This document shows, piece by piece, positions 11,357 through 23,220 of a DNA stretch of 64,000 bases. Each line of letters begins with the position of its first letter. Within the stretch, counting starts at the first letter, position 1. Origin of the DNA: Oreohelix idahoensis (lineage: Eukaryota > Mollusca > Gastropoda > Stylommatophora > Oreohelicidae); assembly GCA_024509875.1 (NCBI GenBank), contig JAMPIV010017829.1, positions 62,001 through 126,000 of the forward strand. Direction: 5' to 3'. The notes beneath the pieces were generated by a model, which saw nothing but the letters and a program-made list of their open reading frames with translations, searched no databases and was not told the origin of the DNA. The translations under genes and the position numbers were made by a program.

Positions 11357-11524
11357 ACTCTTGGCAGAGTTGTAGATAGAAGGATAATCATGCTTCTACC
11401 TCGAGGCAGTTTCACTAGATATTTCAGAAGTCAAGAACAATGCTGAACGAATCTGAGCACGTTAACCTTGTATCTGACCAGCCGCCTTTTGTGAAGATGG
11501 GTTATCTTATAACCTCTGATTCAT
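11357..11524. other. Spacer between TAAG-element copies
   Basis: Short unremarkable sequence between the tail of one copy and the 5' truncation point of the next. Confidence 0.3.
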
Positions 11525-12455
11525 GCTATACAGAGCTTCTACAAGTCTTGCAGAAATTATGTGAGGACAGCAAACCATAAGTCGGAAGAGTTCAGGACCA
11601 TCACTGGTGTAAGACAAGGTGATATCCTATCACCTTACCTCTTCATACTCCTTATGGACGATGTCATCAAGGCATGTAAGGAGAGAACAAGAAAGTATTC
11701 AGTGGGGTACTGGAAGATGAGACAGGTCTATATTTCGGAGCTGGCATTTGCTGATGATGTTGCCCTGATTGCTAAATCAGAGGCACATCTCCAATCTAAC
11801 CTGCAAGTCTGGAAGGAAGAGCTGGAGAAGAGAGGGATGGTCATAAGCAGCTCTAAAACAAAATCCATGGTGATATCACGAGAAGAAAGAAAACATCAGA
11901 TTAAGCTGGGAGAACAGGTCCTGGAGCAGGTCAACCACTTTAAATACCTCGGAGCTATTATAGACCGAAAGGGAGGCATCAAAGAAGAGTTGGCCACTCG
12001 AAAAGCAGCAGCTGGGAGACTTTTTCAGGCCATAAATCGAGGATTCCTCAGCAAGAGAGAGGTTGGTAAGAAAACGAAGATGGCTGTATACCGCTCCACC
12101 TATGTCCCAGTCTTGACATACAGATGCGAGTCATGGGCAATGACTACAACCCATAAAAGCCAGATCCAAACCTCAGAAATGAGGTATCTGAGGAAGGTGG
12201 TTGAAGTAACAAGAAGAGACATGGTACGCAACCAGACGATACGTCAAGGCCTTAAATCCTACCCCCTGCAGACCCAAGTAGAACAGTCCCAATTAAGATG
12301 GTTTGGCCATGTCCGCAGAATGGGAGAAGATCGGATACCACGACAAGCATGGGAAACAAAGAGCCAAGGATCCAGACCCCGAGGACGACCCAGAGTCCGC
12401 TGGGAGGACAACATTAGACAATCTTTGAAGGATCGAGGACTAGAATGGAACCAGG
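11525..12455 (+). pseudogene. TAAG-tail non-LTR element, reverse transcriptase part, interrupted by Gypsy-1
   Basis: Begins in reverse-transcriptase motif territory (SFYKSCRNYVRTA, then GVRQGDILSPYLF), continues through FADDVALI (catalytic Asp pair), SSSKTKSMVIS and YLGAIIDRKGG into the same C-terminus as 10860-11346. The frame is open from 11561 to the insertion point. It is cut after ...LEWNQ by Gypsy-1, and the missing 3' end with its TAAG tail resumes at 19797. The first catalytic motif is lost by 5' truncation, so it was dead before being interrupted. Confidence 0.9.
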
Positions 12456-14737
12456 TGTAGCGGGAGGTTATTTAAAATTATTTATTATGTAAGAGTATGC
12501 CAGTAACGAGTTCTGACCTTACAAGTAATACCCCAGTCTTAGAAATAAGCACTGGTGTATTGTTATCATAACAATAGTCAGACTGTAAAAACCCTGGCCC
12601 AGTTGGTAAGAAGTAGTACCAGGATTTAAGGTGTCTCCTCCCTATGACTATCTTATGATTACTTATATTCTAGGGGATAAGTAAAATGAACATTCACTGA
12701 AACCACAAATGGAAGAAGTGAATAAATCCTCAGGTACAGTTAAAATAGTTTAATAATTACACTAATATTCTATTTCTACTAGTTGGAAAAGAGCATACAC
12801 ATATATATATATATAAGTATTCACACAATTACTATTATTGTCTGTTTAGACTTCAAGATCTTAAATAATAAAGTTACTGAAATCACTGTTATTAGTCCTT
12901 TGAATTTAAGGATAACTGTCATCAGTTGACTGAGTTTCTGTATGGTTACTTATTGTTTTCAACTATTGGCTGTTTCACATGTATAGGTGGTCAGTGTCAA
13001 ACAGGACACTTATCTTTCCAACTTGATACTGCTGAAACTGTCCTTTGCTGATATCAGACTTGGTAGGCCCAACAGTAGGGATGCCAATGACCAGTTGAAG
13101 TTCACTCTTTGGGGTCCTGCACTTTGGTGGGATTGCCTCGGATGAACTACACCGGCTTCTGATACTGGACAGTCTGGTTTGAGTTATTTCATGGAACCTG
13201 CAACATATCAGCCTTGGCTAGTATCTGGCTAGACTTGTAGCTGACTAGCACAGATGTCAGACCAGTCAGTCATCAGATGTCACCGTTATACAATCATAGT
13301 AAGTAAGGACATCATTTCAGTGATATAGCATTAATATTAACATTTCAATTAAGTGTAACTGACTAGCACATAAGTCAGACAAGTCAGTCATCAGGTGTCA
13401 AAGTTCTACAGTCATAGCAAGTAACATCAATTCAATGATATAGAATTAATATTAACATATCAGTAATAAACATCATCTGGTTTATTCCGCTCCTATACAT
13501 CCCTTCATATGCTATAACTTGATCCTTCCAAATCATTCATATCAAGTACAAATTCAAATACTGATGCTATCTTAGCAACTACCCAAAATTAATACATAAA
13601 ATAAATAAAGTGAGTGACCATGTGATCAGGTTGCTTTCTACTGAAACTGGCTGTAGAACCCTCCAGTTTACCAGCTGTAAATGGGTACAAAGTTGTGCGC
13701 TCGAACTAGGGAAGGCAAAGGCAGCGAGGAAGGGGACTAGTCACCTTAACCTCGTAAACTGGGATCTTCCATGATGAAGTTTCTAACACTTCATTTCCCT
13801 ATGACAATCTCTGCCATGGGACTGCCTTTATCTTCGTAAGCGATAAAGCAATATGATAAATATAACTTCATTAGGCCGTGGGGCTATTTGTGATTACTTT
13901 TTGTACAAGCAACACTCATCCATAATGCACATGAATAAATCATATTAAAATAATAATACGTTATATCAATGAATATTATACAGGCATATTTTGTGAATTC
14001 TGTATGAACCTGAAATAACAAATATTATACACGGTAGTTATCATAATTTCGCTTACCCTCAGACTTCAGATACTGGACTTAAAAATGTTTCTGGCGATCC
14101 GCTCACAATTCATGGGTCGTGGCGAAACTCTGCCTCCAGTCTGTCTGAACCCTCTTTCGTTGTCTGTAGCTCAGTTTACCGATACGCTTTAAATACGTAT
14201 AGCGCGGACGTATCGGAGAGTACCGACGTCACAGCTTAAACCTAAGCCTGAAAAATCCTTCCCGAACAGTGATTTCGGCCGAACTGTGCGTCGACTGAAA
14301 TTTTGCCTTTATCATTCTCGGCATATATAATATCCATATAGTTCCATCTTATCTAGTTTTATACAGCTGATAAAACTCTATCTTCCTATCCATGTAATTT
14401 CCCAAACTGTTATTTGTTGATTTTAATATTTAGAACAGAAGTGGGTTTACATGCTTTTAGCGTAACTGTGGGCAGCCGAAATACGCATATATCTCCGTAA
14501 ATGAGAACTTCCTACCGTTCCATCTTATATGCAGTTATACACCATCCTTCCCTGTACTGAAATGTAAAATCCTTTTCATACGGATTCCCTTCTGTTTTTA
14601 TTTATCGTTGGCGATTTCCTCTGTCCGATACACATTTCGCTGATACGCCGCCATTTTGAAAGCGGTCGTTCGATCGTAGACGGGTTTATAAATCTAACTG
14701 ATCCCGTTTGCAATGACTTGAAACCAATTTTGCGACA
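12456..14737 (-). repeat. Gypsy-1 3' LTR
   Basis: 2282 bp, TG...CA ends, nearly identical to 17509-19796. Plus-strand order starts TGTAGCGGGAGG and ends TTTTGCGACA. It contains a segment (about 13668-13860) related to the tail of the SINE at 33501. Confidence 0.95.
13668..13860 (+). repeat. SINE-derived segment inside Gypsy-1 3' LTR
   Basis: The order CCAGCTGTAAATGGGTAC, CAGCGAGGAAGGGGACTAGT, CACC, then ATGATGAAGTTTCTAACAC follows the body of the SINE at 33590-33710 (CCAGCTGTAAAT, AGCGAGAATGGGAACTAGTC, ATGGCGAAGTTACTAAAAC). The A and B promoter boxes are not included. The same segment recurs at about 18720-18912 in the other LTR. Confidence 0.7.
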
Positions 14738-14755
14738 TAGCTCCCCCATATTTTT
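14738..14755 (-). other. Gypsy-1 polypurine tract
   Basis: On the minus strand AAAATATGGGGGAGCTA directly precedes the 3' LTR start TGTCGC. A purine-rich run at this spot is the expected plus-strand primer for an LTR element. Confidence 0.6.
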
Positions 14756-14818
14756 AAGCTGGATGATATCTAGCTTAACTATTGGGTACAAGACAATTGC
14801 AAATCGACCATTCCGAGG

Positions 14819-16840
14819 TTAGTTTTCTTTCCTTCTATCCTCCTCAAGCTCTGTGGGATGACGACTAAGAAAATCTGCGCCCACATTCTGTTTTCCAAGA
14901 ATATATTCATCCTTTACTATCTCTCTCCTTCCGGTTCGGCTTTTCATCCAGGCTCTTACTGCTGGTGAAACGGGGTCGGTAGGTTTCCCATGAAGTTTAC
15001 CGCCCTCTTTTCGTTGATAGTTGGATGTGGTTTTCCCTCGCAAATCCGTAGGTGTTTGATTTTCGCTACGTGATTTGTTCCTTTTTTCCAGCGCATGGGG
15101 TTCAGACTGCAATTGAACCTGTGTGGGATGTTTCCTTTCCCCTCCCGTGCAAATCTCGGGAGTACCCCTGATTGCGGGTTTGCTTGTAGATTTTTGATGA
15201 AGACTCTTCCGTCGACTTTCTGAATCTACATAGGTGCACTCTGGACAGGAATGTACATACTGATTTATGTCTTCCGTAATACCTGGCCAGTAGAACTGGG
15301 TGGCTATTCTTTGTTTTGTGGCACCATTACCCAGGTGTTCACTCAAAGTTGATATGTGTCCCCAGCCTATAACCTTATTCCTATAGGTGGATGGTACAAC
15401 AATTTGACCATGACTTTTCGTCCCTCTGCCAGCTTTCCTGTACAAGAGTCCATGTTCCCTATAGAAGTGTCCTTTCCTTGGTGTGTTATGTGTCTTTGAC
15501 AATTTGCCAAAACAAGGCTTCAATGTGCTGTCTGCTTCTTGAGCCCGTTTCATTTCAGTTGAATGAAATTTTACGTTGGTGTCCCTCTCTATGTTCCTGG
15601 AGTCAGCCTTGGTCTGGATTCCTGCCATAACCATAGGTTTTACAGGGTCTCCTAAGAAAACATATTTACGCCCCAACATTAGGGGGTAAAAGGGATCATC
15701 TATCACAGCTGCATTTATCTCCCCTTCCACATAGCGACAACTGACATGAATCTTTGCTATGGGTAATGTAAGGGGTGAAGTTCCTTTTAGTGGCCCTTGA
15801 ATCTCTACTGTTTCTGTGGAGATTTGTTCAGGGCACACCAGAGATGCACACACGACTGCGTCATAGGACAAACCTGTGTCATACATTCCTGTGACTTGTT
15901 TGCCATTCACAGTCACTATCTCCTGGGTAGGTGGGTGATGGAGGCTATTCTGACCCACAGTCAGTTCCTTCCTAACAGAAGTCCTCACCTGTAGACATGC
16001 AGCATGATGAAGGGGTTTTTTCCTCCCACATTCATCCGTGTTGTGGTTGCTCATCTTACAAAATTTGCACCACTTAGCTCCCTGTTTGTAGGGTTTATTT
16101 TCCTGAGTCTGAGGGTTCTTGTCCTTATTATCAAATCTTTGCTTGTTTCTGTATGGATGATCCTTCTGGTCAAACTGGGTATTCTGCGGTGGTGGCTTAT
16201 ATCCTTCTACCTGCTTCCTTTTTGTTCCTACCAATTCAGCTTGAGCTGCTTGGTATCTCTCTGCACATCTCACAGTGTCTTCCAGCCTCTCTGCTCCTTG
16301 TTCCATCAGGAATTTCCTCATTTCTGGAGACATGGAATCTTTCACTTGCTCTAACATAACCATTTCTTTCAGATCCTCGTAGGTTTTCTGATACTTACCT
16401 AAACTACTCCATTTCAACAAATACGTTTCTAGCCTAGCTGAGAACTGGTTATATGTTTCTCCAGGTAGAGGTTTAGAAGTTCTAAATTTCTTCTTATATG
16501 CCTCAGAGTTCTTTTCATACCGGATCAGTAAGGCTTGCTTTAGTATTTCATAATTTTCCTGATCTTCTTTGGGGAGATTCAGAAACACATCATATGCAAT
16601 ACCTCTCAATCCCTGGGATAACTTTAGACTCCATTTTTCCTTTTCCAGTCCATATGTAGAGGCTAGCCTTTCATACCTATCCAGGTACGACTCAATTGCG
16701 TCCTCCTTTTCAACAAATGGATCTAGGTGGAAGTTCATGGCCCCATTTGCTGTGTTCTGAAAAGAGCTATTCGCAGAATGAGGTGAGCTATTACCATGGG
16801 TGATAGTCCCAGCCTGAAGTTCAAGATCAAGCTGTCTCAT
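14819..16840 (-). pseudogene. Gypsy-1 gag-protease-integrase zinc domain-RNase H tail (deleted polyprotein)
   Basis: 673-codon open frame, the downstream part of gag-pol. Capsid comes first (DPFVEKEDAIESYLDRYERL) with a SCAN-like segment at ~165-215 (LKEMVMLEQVKDSMSPEMRK, at 16395-16240). A CCHC knuckle follows (CKFCKMSNHNTDEC, near 16072-16031), then an aspartic-protease site YDTGLS (15890-15870). Next is the integrase zinc domain (GHISTLSEHLG...FYWPG...CPEC, 15387-15255), scrambled basic sequence, and an RNase H C-terminal motif, VGADFLSRHP, near the stop. Integrase core, reverse transcriptase and most of RNase H are absent. Having an integrase part before an RNase H part fits the Gmr1-like order PR-IN-RT-RH. 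It could supply capsid and protease only, if the upstream shift were absent. Confidence 0.9.
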
Positions 16841-17225
16841 TTTCAGCTCATGGTCTCTCTCTGCTTGTAACCTCCTTTCTTCTCTCTCAGCTTCTAATTT
16901 CTTGGCTTCTCTCTCCGCTTCTAATTTCTTGGCTTCTCTCTCTGCTTCTAATTCTAATTTCTTGGCTTCTCTCTCTGCTTCTAATTCTAATTTCTTGGCT
17001 TCTCTCTCTGCTTCTAATTTCTTGGCTTCTCTCTCCGCTTCTAATTTCTTGGCTTCTCTCCGCTTCTAATTTCTTTGTTTCTCTCTCTGCTTCTAATTGC
17101 TTTGCTTCTCTCTCGGTGTACTTTTCACATTCCGTCGTGACATACCGGATCAGAGCGTCACCATCCATGCCAAGCTCTTTTCCCACCTGCAGTGTAGCCG
17201 ACCTAAATTTGACCAAGTCAGCCAT
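16841..17225 (-). pseudogene. Gypsy-1 gag N-terminus and coiled coil (frameshifted)
   Basis: Starts at an ATG with MADLVKFRSATLQVGKELG, then YVTTECEKYTERE, then a Glu/Lys/Leu coiled coil of LEAERE repeats. A two-base loss in the repeated TCTCTC tract near 17056-17062 shifts the frame into an Arg/Ser-rich reading. In the original frame the coiled coil continues to the capsid frame that is open from 16840. The two frames were evidently one gag. The tandem TCTCTC/GCTTCTAATTTC repeat makes slippage easy. Confidence 0.8.
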
Positions 17226-17489
17226 GATGTATCTGTAGTCTAGTAGGGCAAGCGATCTTACTCCAACTAATTTACTACAATATAATTAACTTAGTTAAAA
17301 TTAAAGTTAATTAAACTGACTTCACCATATATGAAACAGCTTTCTTTATCTGTACTCAATGGTACTCCTAAAAATTTTTTTTTTTTTTATTCTTCCTATT
17401 ATGTTTACTCTTTCCAAAAAAAAATTTACAAAAAAGAAAATTTCCTACACAGCAGAAATAGAAAGATGGCTCAGGAATATCAAAGATAT

Positions 17490-17507
17490 ATCCCGGACGA
17501 GCCCCCA
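17490..17507 (-). other. Gypsy-1 primer binding site (tRNA-Pro)
   Basis: The minus strand reads TGGGGGCTCGTCCGGGAT, one base after the 5' LTR end. This is the 18-nt complement of the 3' end of animal tRNA-Pro, the same primer used by murine-type gammaretroviruses. It also fixes the LTR boundary at 17509. Confidence 0.9.
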
Positions 17508-17508
17508 C

Positions 17509-19796
17509 TGTAGCGGGAGGTTATTTAAAATTATTTATTATGTAAGAGTATGCCAGTAAAGAGTTCTGACCTTACAAGTAATACCCCAGTCTTAGAAATA
17601 AGCACTGGTGTATTGTTATCATAAAAATAGTCAGACTGTAAAAAACCTGGCCCAGTTGGTAAGAAGTAGTACCAGGATTTAAGGTGTCTCCTCCCTATGA
17701 CTATCTTATGATTACTTATATTCTAGGGGATAAGTAAAATGAACATTCACTGAAACCACAAATGGAAGAAGTGAATAAATCCTCAGGTACAGTTAAAATA
17801 GTTTAATAATTACACTAATATTCTATTTCTACTAGTTGGAAAAGAGCATATATATGTATATAATATATATAATAAGGATTCACACAATTACTATTATTGT
17901 CTGTTTAGACTTCAAGATCTTAAATAATAAAGTTACTGAAATCACTGTTATTAGTCCTTTGAATTTAAGGATAACTGTCATCAGTTGACTGAGTTTCTGT
18001 ATGGTTACTTATTGTTTTCAACTATTGGCTGTTTCACATGTATAGGTGGTCAGTGTCAAACAGGACACTTATCTTTCCAACTTGATACTGCTGAAACTGT
18101 CCTTTGCTGATATCAGACTTGGTAGGCCCAACAGTAGGGATGCCAATGACCAGTTGAAGTTCACTCTTTGGGGTCCTGCACTTTGGTGGGATTGCCTCGG
18201 ATGAACTACACCGGCTTCTGATACTGGATAGTCTGGTTTGAGTTATTTCATGGAACCTGCAACATATCAGCCTTGGCTAGTATCTGGCTAGACTTGTAGC
18301 TGACTAGCACAGATGTCAGACCAGTCAGTCATCAGATGTCACCGTTATACAATCATAGTACGTAAGGACATCATTTCAGTGATATAGCATTAATATTAAC
18401 ATTTCAATTAAGTGTAACTGACTAGCTCATAAGTCAGACAAGTCAGTCATCAGGTGTCAAAGTTCTACAGTCATAGCAAGTAACATCAATTCAATGATAT
18501 AGAATTAATATTAACATATCAGTAATAAACATCATCTGGTTTATTCCGCTCCTATACATCCCTTCATATGCCATAACTTGATCCTTCCAAATCATTCATA
18601 TCAAGTACAAATTCAAATACTGATGCTATCTTAGCAACTACCCAAAATTAATACATAAAATAAATAAAGTGAGTGACCATGTGATCAGGTTGCTTTCTAC
18701 TGAAACTGGCTGTAGAACCCTCCAGTTTACCAGCTGTAAATGGGTACAAAGTTGTGCGCTCGAACTAGGGAAGGCAAAGGCAGCGAGGAAGGGGACTAGT
18801 CACCTTAACCTCGTAAACTGGGATCTTCCATGATGAAGTTTCTAACACGTCATTTCCCTATGACAATCTCTGCCATGGGACTGCCTTTATCTTCGTAAGC
18901 GATAAAGCAATATGATAAATATAACTTCATTAGGCCGTGGGGCTATTTGTGATTACTTTTTGTACAAGCAACACTCATCCATAATGCACATGAATAAATC
19001 ATATTAAAATAATAATACGTTATATCAATGAATATTATACAGGCATATTTTGTGAATTCTGTATGAACCTGAAATAACAAATATTATACACGGTAGTTAT
19101 CATAATTTCGCTTACCCTCAGACTTCAGATACTGGACTTAAAAATGTTTCTGGCGATCCGCTCACAATTCATGGGTCGTGGCGAAACTCTGCCTCCAGTC
19201 TGTCTGAACCCTCTTTCGTTGTCTGTAGCTCAGTTTACCGATACGCTTTAAATACGTATAGCGCGGACGTATCGGAGAGTACCGACGTCACAGCTTAAAC
19301 CTAAGCCTGAAAAATCCTTCCCGAACAGTGATTTCGGCCGAACTGTGCGTCGACTGAAATTTTGCCTTTATCATTCTCGGCATATATAATATCCATATAG
19401 TTCCATCTTATCTAGTTTTATACAGCTGATAAAACTCTATCTTCCTATCCATGTAATTTCCCAAACTGTTATTTGTTGATTTTAATATTTAGAACAGAAG
19501 TGGGTTTACATGCTTTTAGCGTAACTGTGGGCAGCCGAAATACGCATATATCTCCGTAAATGAGAACTTCCTACCGTTCCATCTTATATGCAGTTATACA
19601 CCATCCTTCCCTGTACTGAAATGTAAAATCCTTTTCATACGGATTCCCTTCTGTTTTTATTTATCGTTGGCGATTTCCTCTGTCCGATACACATTTCGCT
19701 GATACGCCGCCATTTTGAAAGCGGTCGTTCGATCGTAGACGGGTTTATAAATCTAACTGATCCCGTTTGCAATGACTTGAAACCAATTTTGCGACA
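17509..19796 (-). repeat. Gypsy-1 5' LTR
   Basis: 2288 bp, same ends and almost the same sequence as 12456-14737. The main length difference is a TA-rich run near 17850-17870. It carries the SINE-derived segment at about 18720-18912. Confidence 0.95.
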
Positions 19797-19892
19797 CCAG
19801 GCCAGGAGGAAGACAGCCGATAGGATAGTCTGGCGCTCTCTCTTCCAAACCTCTACACCTCACGGTAGAAGGGGAACGACTAAGTAAGTAAG
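19797..19892 (+). mobile_element. 3' end of the TAAG-tail element split by Gypsy-1
   Basis: Starts with the duplicated CCAGG and carries the last ~28 codons (..DRIVWRSLFQTSTPHGRRG..) and the tail CTAAGTAAGTAAG. It joins in frame to 11525-12455 once Gypsy-1 and one copy of CCAGG are removed. Confidence 0.9.
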
Positions 19893-22275
19893 GGTTATCT
19901 TATAATTTGCTCGTTCAAGCCCCCAACTGAATTGCTCAGTTACATTTTTAAAAATATTTTATAGCTCTGTTTAAGTGTATTTAAGAAATTGACTGAGACA
20001 TATGGGTGCAGTACATTCAAAATGATTAAATCAACGTTAAATGTGTATATACACAAATAACAAATTTAATAATCAACTATGTTAAACAGCTTAAAAATGA
20101 ATAATTTCTTAAAAAAAGGTAATCATCACAGGATGATGTTATGGTTTTCGAAAAATGGACAGTTCGCTTTGCAGCTTTTAAGTTTGTACTTAGCTGCCAA
20201 TTGTTCGATGGTTTCTGCGCCCGCTGATGTTTGGTTCTTGCAGATAGATGACCGGTTCACTCTCGTAACTGGTGTGACGAATTATCTGTTAATTTTTATT
20301 TTCAACTCGCCTCGTTGCTTTATTGTTCTTTTCCCTTCTTATTATTTTCTCAGGTTATCTGATTTTTAAAAATATTTCCATTACTTCATTATGGTTCTAA
20401 TAATTGCAGGAACATCACCACCACCCCTTTCTTTCCGGGGTGGGGGTAACCTCTACCCGCATTTTGCTTGATCTATTTTGTTTCATTCTAAGCGGGGATA
20501 GTGTAGGAAGACGGTCAGTCAATTGATGTAACATTAGGTAAACACACGGCGGTAAGGGGCTTTGTTTCGTCCTGGCCTTTATTATACATGCATAGCGGGA
20601 CTTGTAAGTGGTCTGTGATGAGGTGATTTTACGTAAGTAACATCTGTTGTCTGCTTTATTGAAGCGAACCTTCTTCGTGTTTGTTCACGGAACTAGTCCT
20701 TTAATCTCCGATTTCAGGCGTTCGCTTGGCGATTGGTGGCGGCTTTCTAAGGTAACTGTTGTCAAGTGTTAAGATAATGTTATACTGTTCCAGGGAAACC
20801 CTAACGATTGTTTTTGATTTTAATTTAGGAGGTAGTCCTGTTATTACGTCAAATTGGAGGAAGTTGCACCTGGTTAGAGATAATTCTAGATCTATTACTT
20901 CTTCTTCTTCTTCTTCTTCTCGTTCGCTGTTGTTTAGAAATGTCTACACAAGAAGTCCGGTTTTAGATCTATTACGTATAGCGTCTGTCTTCTCGTGCAC
21001 GTGTTCCTAAGTTTCATTAGAGAGTACTTACTATAAAACAGGCACTGGTTCGTTAGTCGTCTCTCAGTCCTGGAATTTTATTGCCGTAAATAGTGTCAGG
21101 CATAAATTCAGTTTGCCAAAGGGATATTCTGAAGTCTTGGTATGTATGTACTTAGAATTAGAAAGTTGATGTGAAGGAATTTTGACTTAGGGGTTTTAGC
21201 AAGACAGAGTAAGCCTTCTATTGGGATTATTTTAATTTATTAGTCTGTAGTTGCCATCTATTACCTGACTCCAAATGCTATAGCCATGGTAGCGTAAGTT
21301 AGGTTATAATTATACGATGTCTAGCGAGCGAGGTTCTTGGATATAGTGGCGCTGTTTTGATATATTTAACTGTATGTATAGGGGTTTAGGCATGACGTAA
21401 GCACTGTGTAACGTAATAACAAGTTCAGGGTAACCACATTAGGTTATGATGCAATAAAAGCGTATGTACGCGGGGTGAATGGTGTTTAGTATTATTATAT
21501 ATGGTGTATGCAGTTGTGTGTAAATATTTGTGCTATTTTTATTACTTTTCATGGGCTGCCTTTAAAATAAGAATAGTGCTGGGGAATTATTTATTAAAGT
21601 TATAATATTGGGATACAGCTAAGCGGTGTTGTGACGCGTATCTGCGTAGGTCACGAGCTGGTCTCAGAAGCAATCAGGTCAGACCGCGTCTGTGTTAAGC
21701 GCAAGAGACAAGCTGTTTTCTGTGAAAGAGAGGGGAAGGGGTGAGCTGTTAAGAATGACCCGAGGGCAGAAATAGGGTAGAGCATGAGAGCTTGTATTTA
21801 GTGGAGTTTTTATTATGGTATGGGAAAGCTGGGTGTACGTAAATCTTTGGTTGTTACTGTGTTTGAATTATGATTTTAGTGAATTGGTGTATATAAGTTG
21901 TTATTTTGTTTTACATCGATTCACGGCGTCGTAGGCAACCCATAAGCTTGCAACGGACTTTGCCTTCTCGGAGAGGGAGGCAAGAGACATCATTGCAGTT
22001 GAAAACTGGGTAAGCGCAAAGTCACGGGCGCCCCTAGTTACGTCTGCAAGACGGAGAGGCATTAAGAATTCTCCTGACGTGAGGAAACATATACCTCAGT
22101 GTGGAATTGCCTAGAAATTGGAACGCTTAGCTCCTACGGCCCAATACACAACAAGCTACGTTGCCTTGTATTATTTACATACTGCCACAATAAAGCAGTA
22201 GGCCAAATCTAGAAGCGGTTTAAATCGTCGTTGTGTGAAGAATTGAGTGCCATCATCGATAGATCTACAGCAGGA

Positions 22276-22278
<3 letters not shown>
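19893..22278. other. Intronic sequence, no gene recognised
   Basis: About 2.4 kb. There is a short (CTT)n run at ~20898-20920. The small open frames (for example 20079-20369 and 20759-21010) have no recognisable motif. The G/T-rich stretch 21300-22230 is open to being part of an unrecognised repeat. Confidence 0.35.

Positions 22279-22347
<69 letters not shown>
22279..22347. repeat. (TA)n microsatellite
   Basis: About 69 bp of uninterrupted TA dinucleotides. Confidence 0.95.
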
Positions 22348-22350
<3 letters not shown>

Positions 22351-23220
22351 ACCAATGGCCCCTTCATCAGTTGTTCTGGAGAGGAGAGAGGGAGATCATG
22401 CCTCTCTAAATACTAACGGGAGGAGGTACCTGACGAAGGGTAACGCATCTGAGCCTTAGACGAAGACGATAGCGCCAGGAAGGCACTGTACTGAAGGAGA
22501 GGGGAGAGAGTGAAGTTAGTTGTTTTTCAGGAACTGAAAAGTTAGATAGATAATGCTTGGAGGGGAGCCTCTGAGTTAGTTCTGCAGAATTCAGTGGAGT
22601 AGGATTTAGTGGGAAATACGTTAGTTGTGTAGGACAGCCAGGAGCGCCTTTGGGACATTTTAGTCTGATTCGTTTTAATTTCTTCCTCCGACTAGTTACA
22701 CGGGACAGAGTGAAACCTAGTGGAGTGTAGTCATGTGGTGTGTGAGACTCCACAGCGGATTTAGTTAGTAATAGCAGTTTTCAGTTGGTGATGGCTCTTA
22801 CTTAGAGACCCCCCGCCCGTTATATTTCTTTAACCTTATTTGTTTTTGTGTAGATGTGGAAGATAGCGTGGTAATTTGATAATTGTGTCATTCATTGATT
22901 TGTTCTTTTTTTCAGCTTGTGCGAACTCGCACGTTATTGTGTGTTTTTTTTGTTTTGGTTTTTGGCTGTGGTAAAAATTTGTGGTTTTGGTTTTAAAAAA
23001 AATAAACTTATAAATGTGCAATCGATCAGATTGTCTTTCACTATACTGTACCTGTATTCTTTAACTGTACAGTTGTGTCTGTAGATAGTAAATAATGTAA
23101 ACCTTATCTCAGTCGGAGCAAGAAGTAGTGAGGCAGTAGCTATAAAAACAAGTCACAAGTGGCGAGGGAGACTCAATCTAGGTTCTCACCCTAGAAGCTA
23201 TAAGTCTCATCCTCTACAAA
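22348..23220. other. Possible LTR end and leader of another element
   Basis: No protein match. A poly-A signal AATAAA lies near 23000. Near 23148 a CACA is followed within two bases by TGGCGAGGGAGACTCAATC, which looks like an LTR end plus primer-site-type sequence. No second LTR was found, so this is only a suggestion. Gypsy-2 interrupts it. Confidence 0.3.

Larger units (their letters stand above)
12456..19796 (-). mobile_element. Gypsy-1: pol-deleted Gmr1-like LTR retrotransposon
   Basis: Complete 7.34 kb insertion flanked by the 5-bp duplication CCAGG (12451-12455 and 19797-19801). Its 2.28 kb LTRs differ by roughly ten substitutions and a TA-run, so it is young. On the minus strand the order is 5' LTR, proline-tRNA primer site, leader, gag with frameshift, protease, integrase zinc domain, RNase H tail, polypurine tract, 3' LTR. 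The integrase core, reverse transcriptase and most of RNase H are missing, so it depends on a helper or was deleted after insertion. Confidence 0.95.

Noticed and set aside
22406..22753. 115-codon minus-strand Pro/Ser-rich frame
   Set aside because: No recognisable family; composition and lack of context suggest chance.
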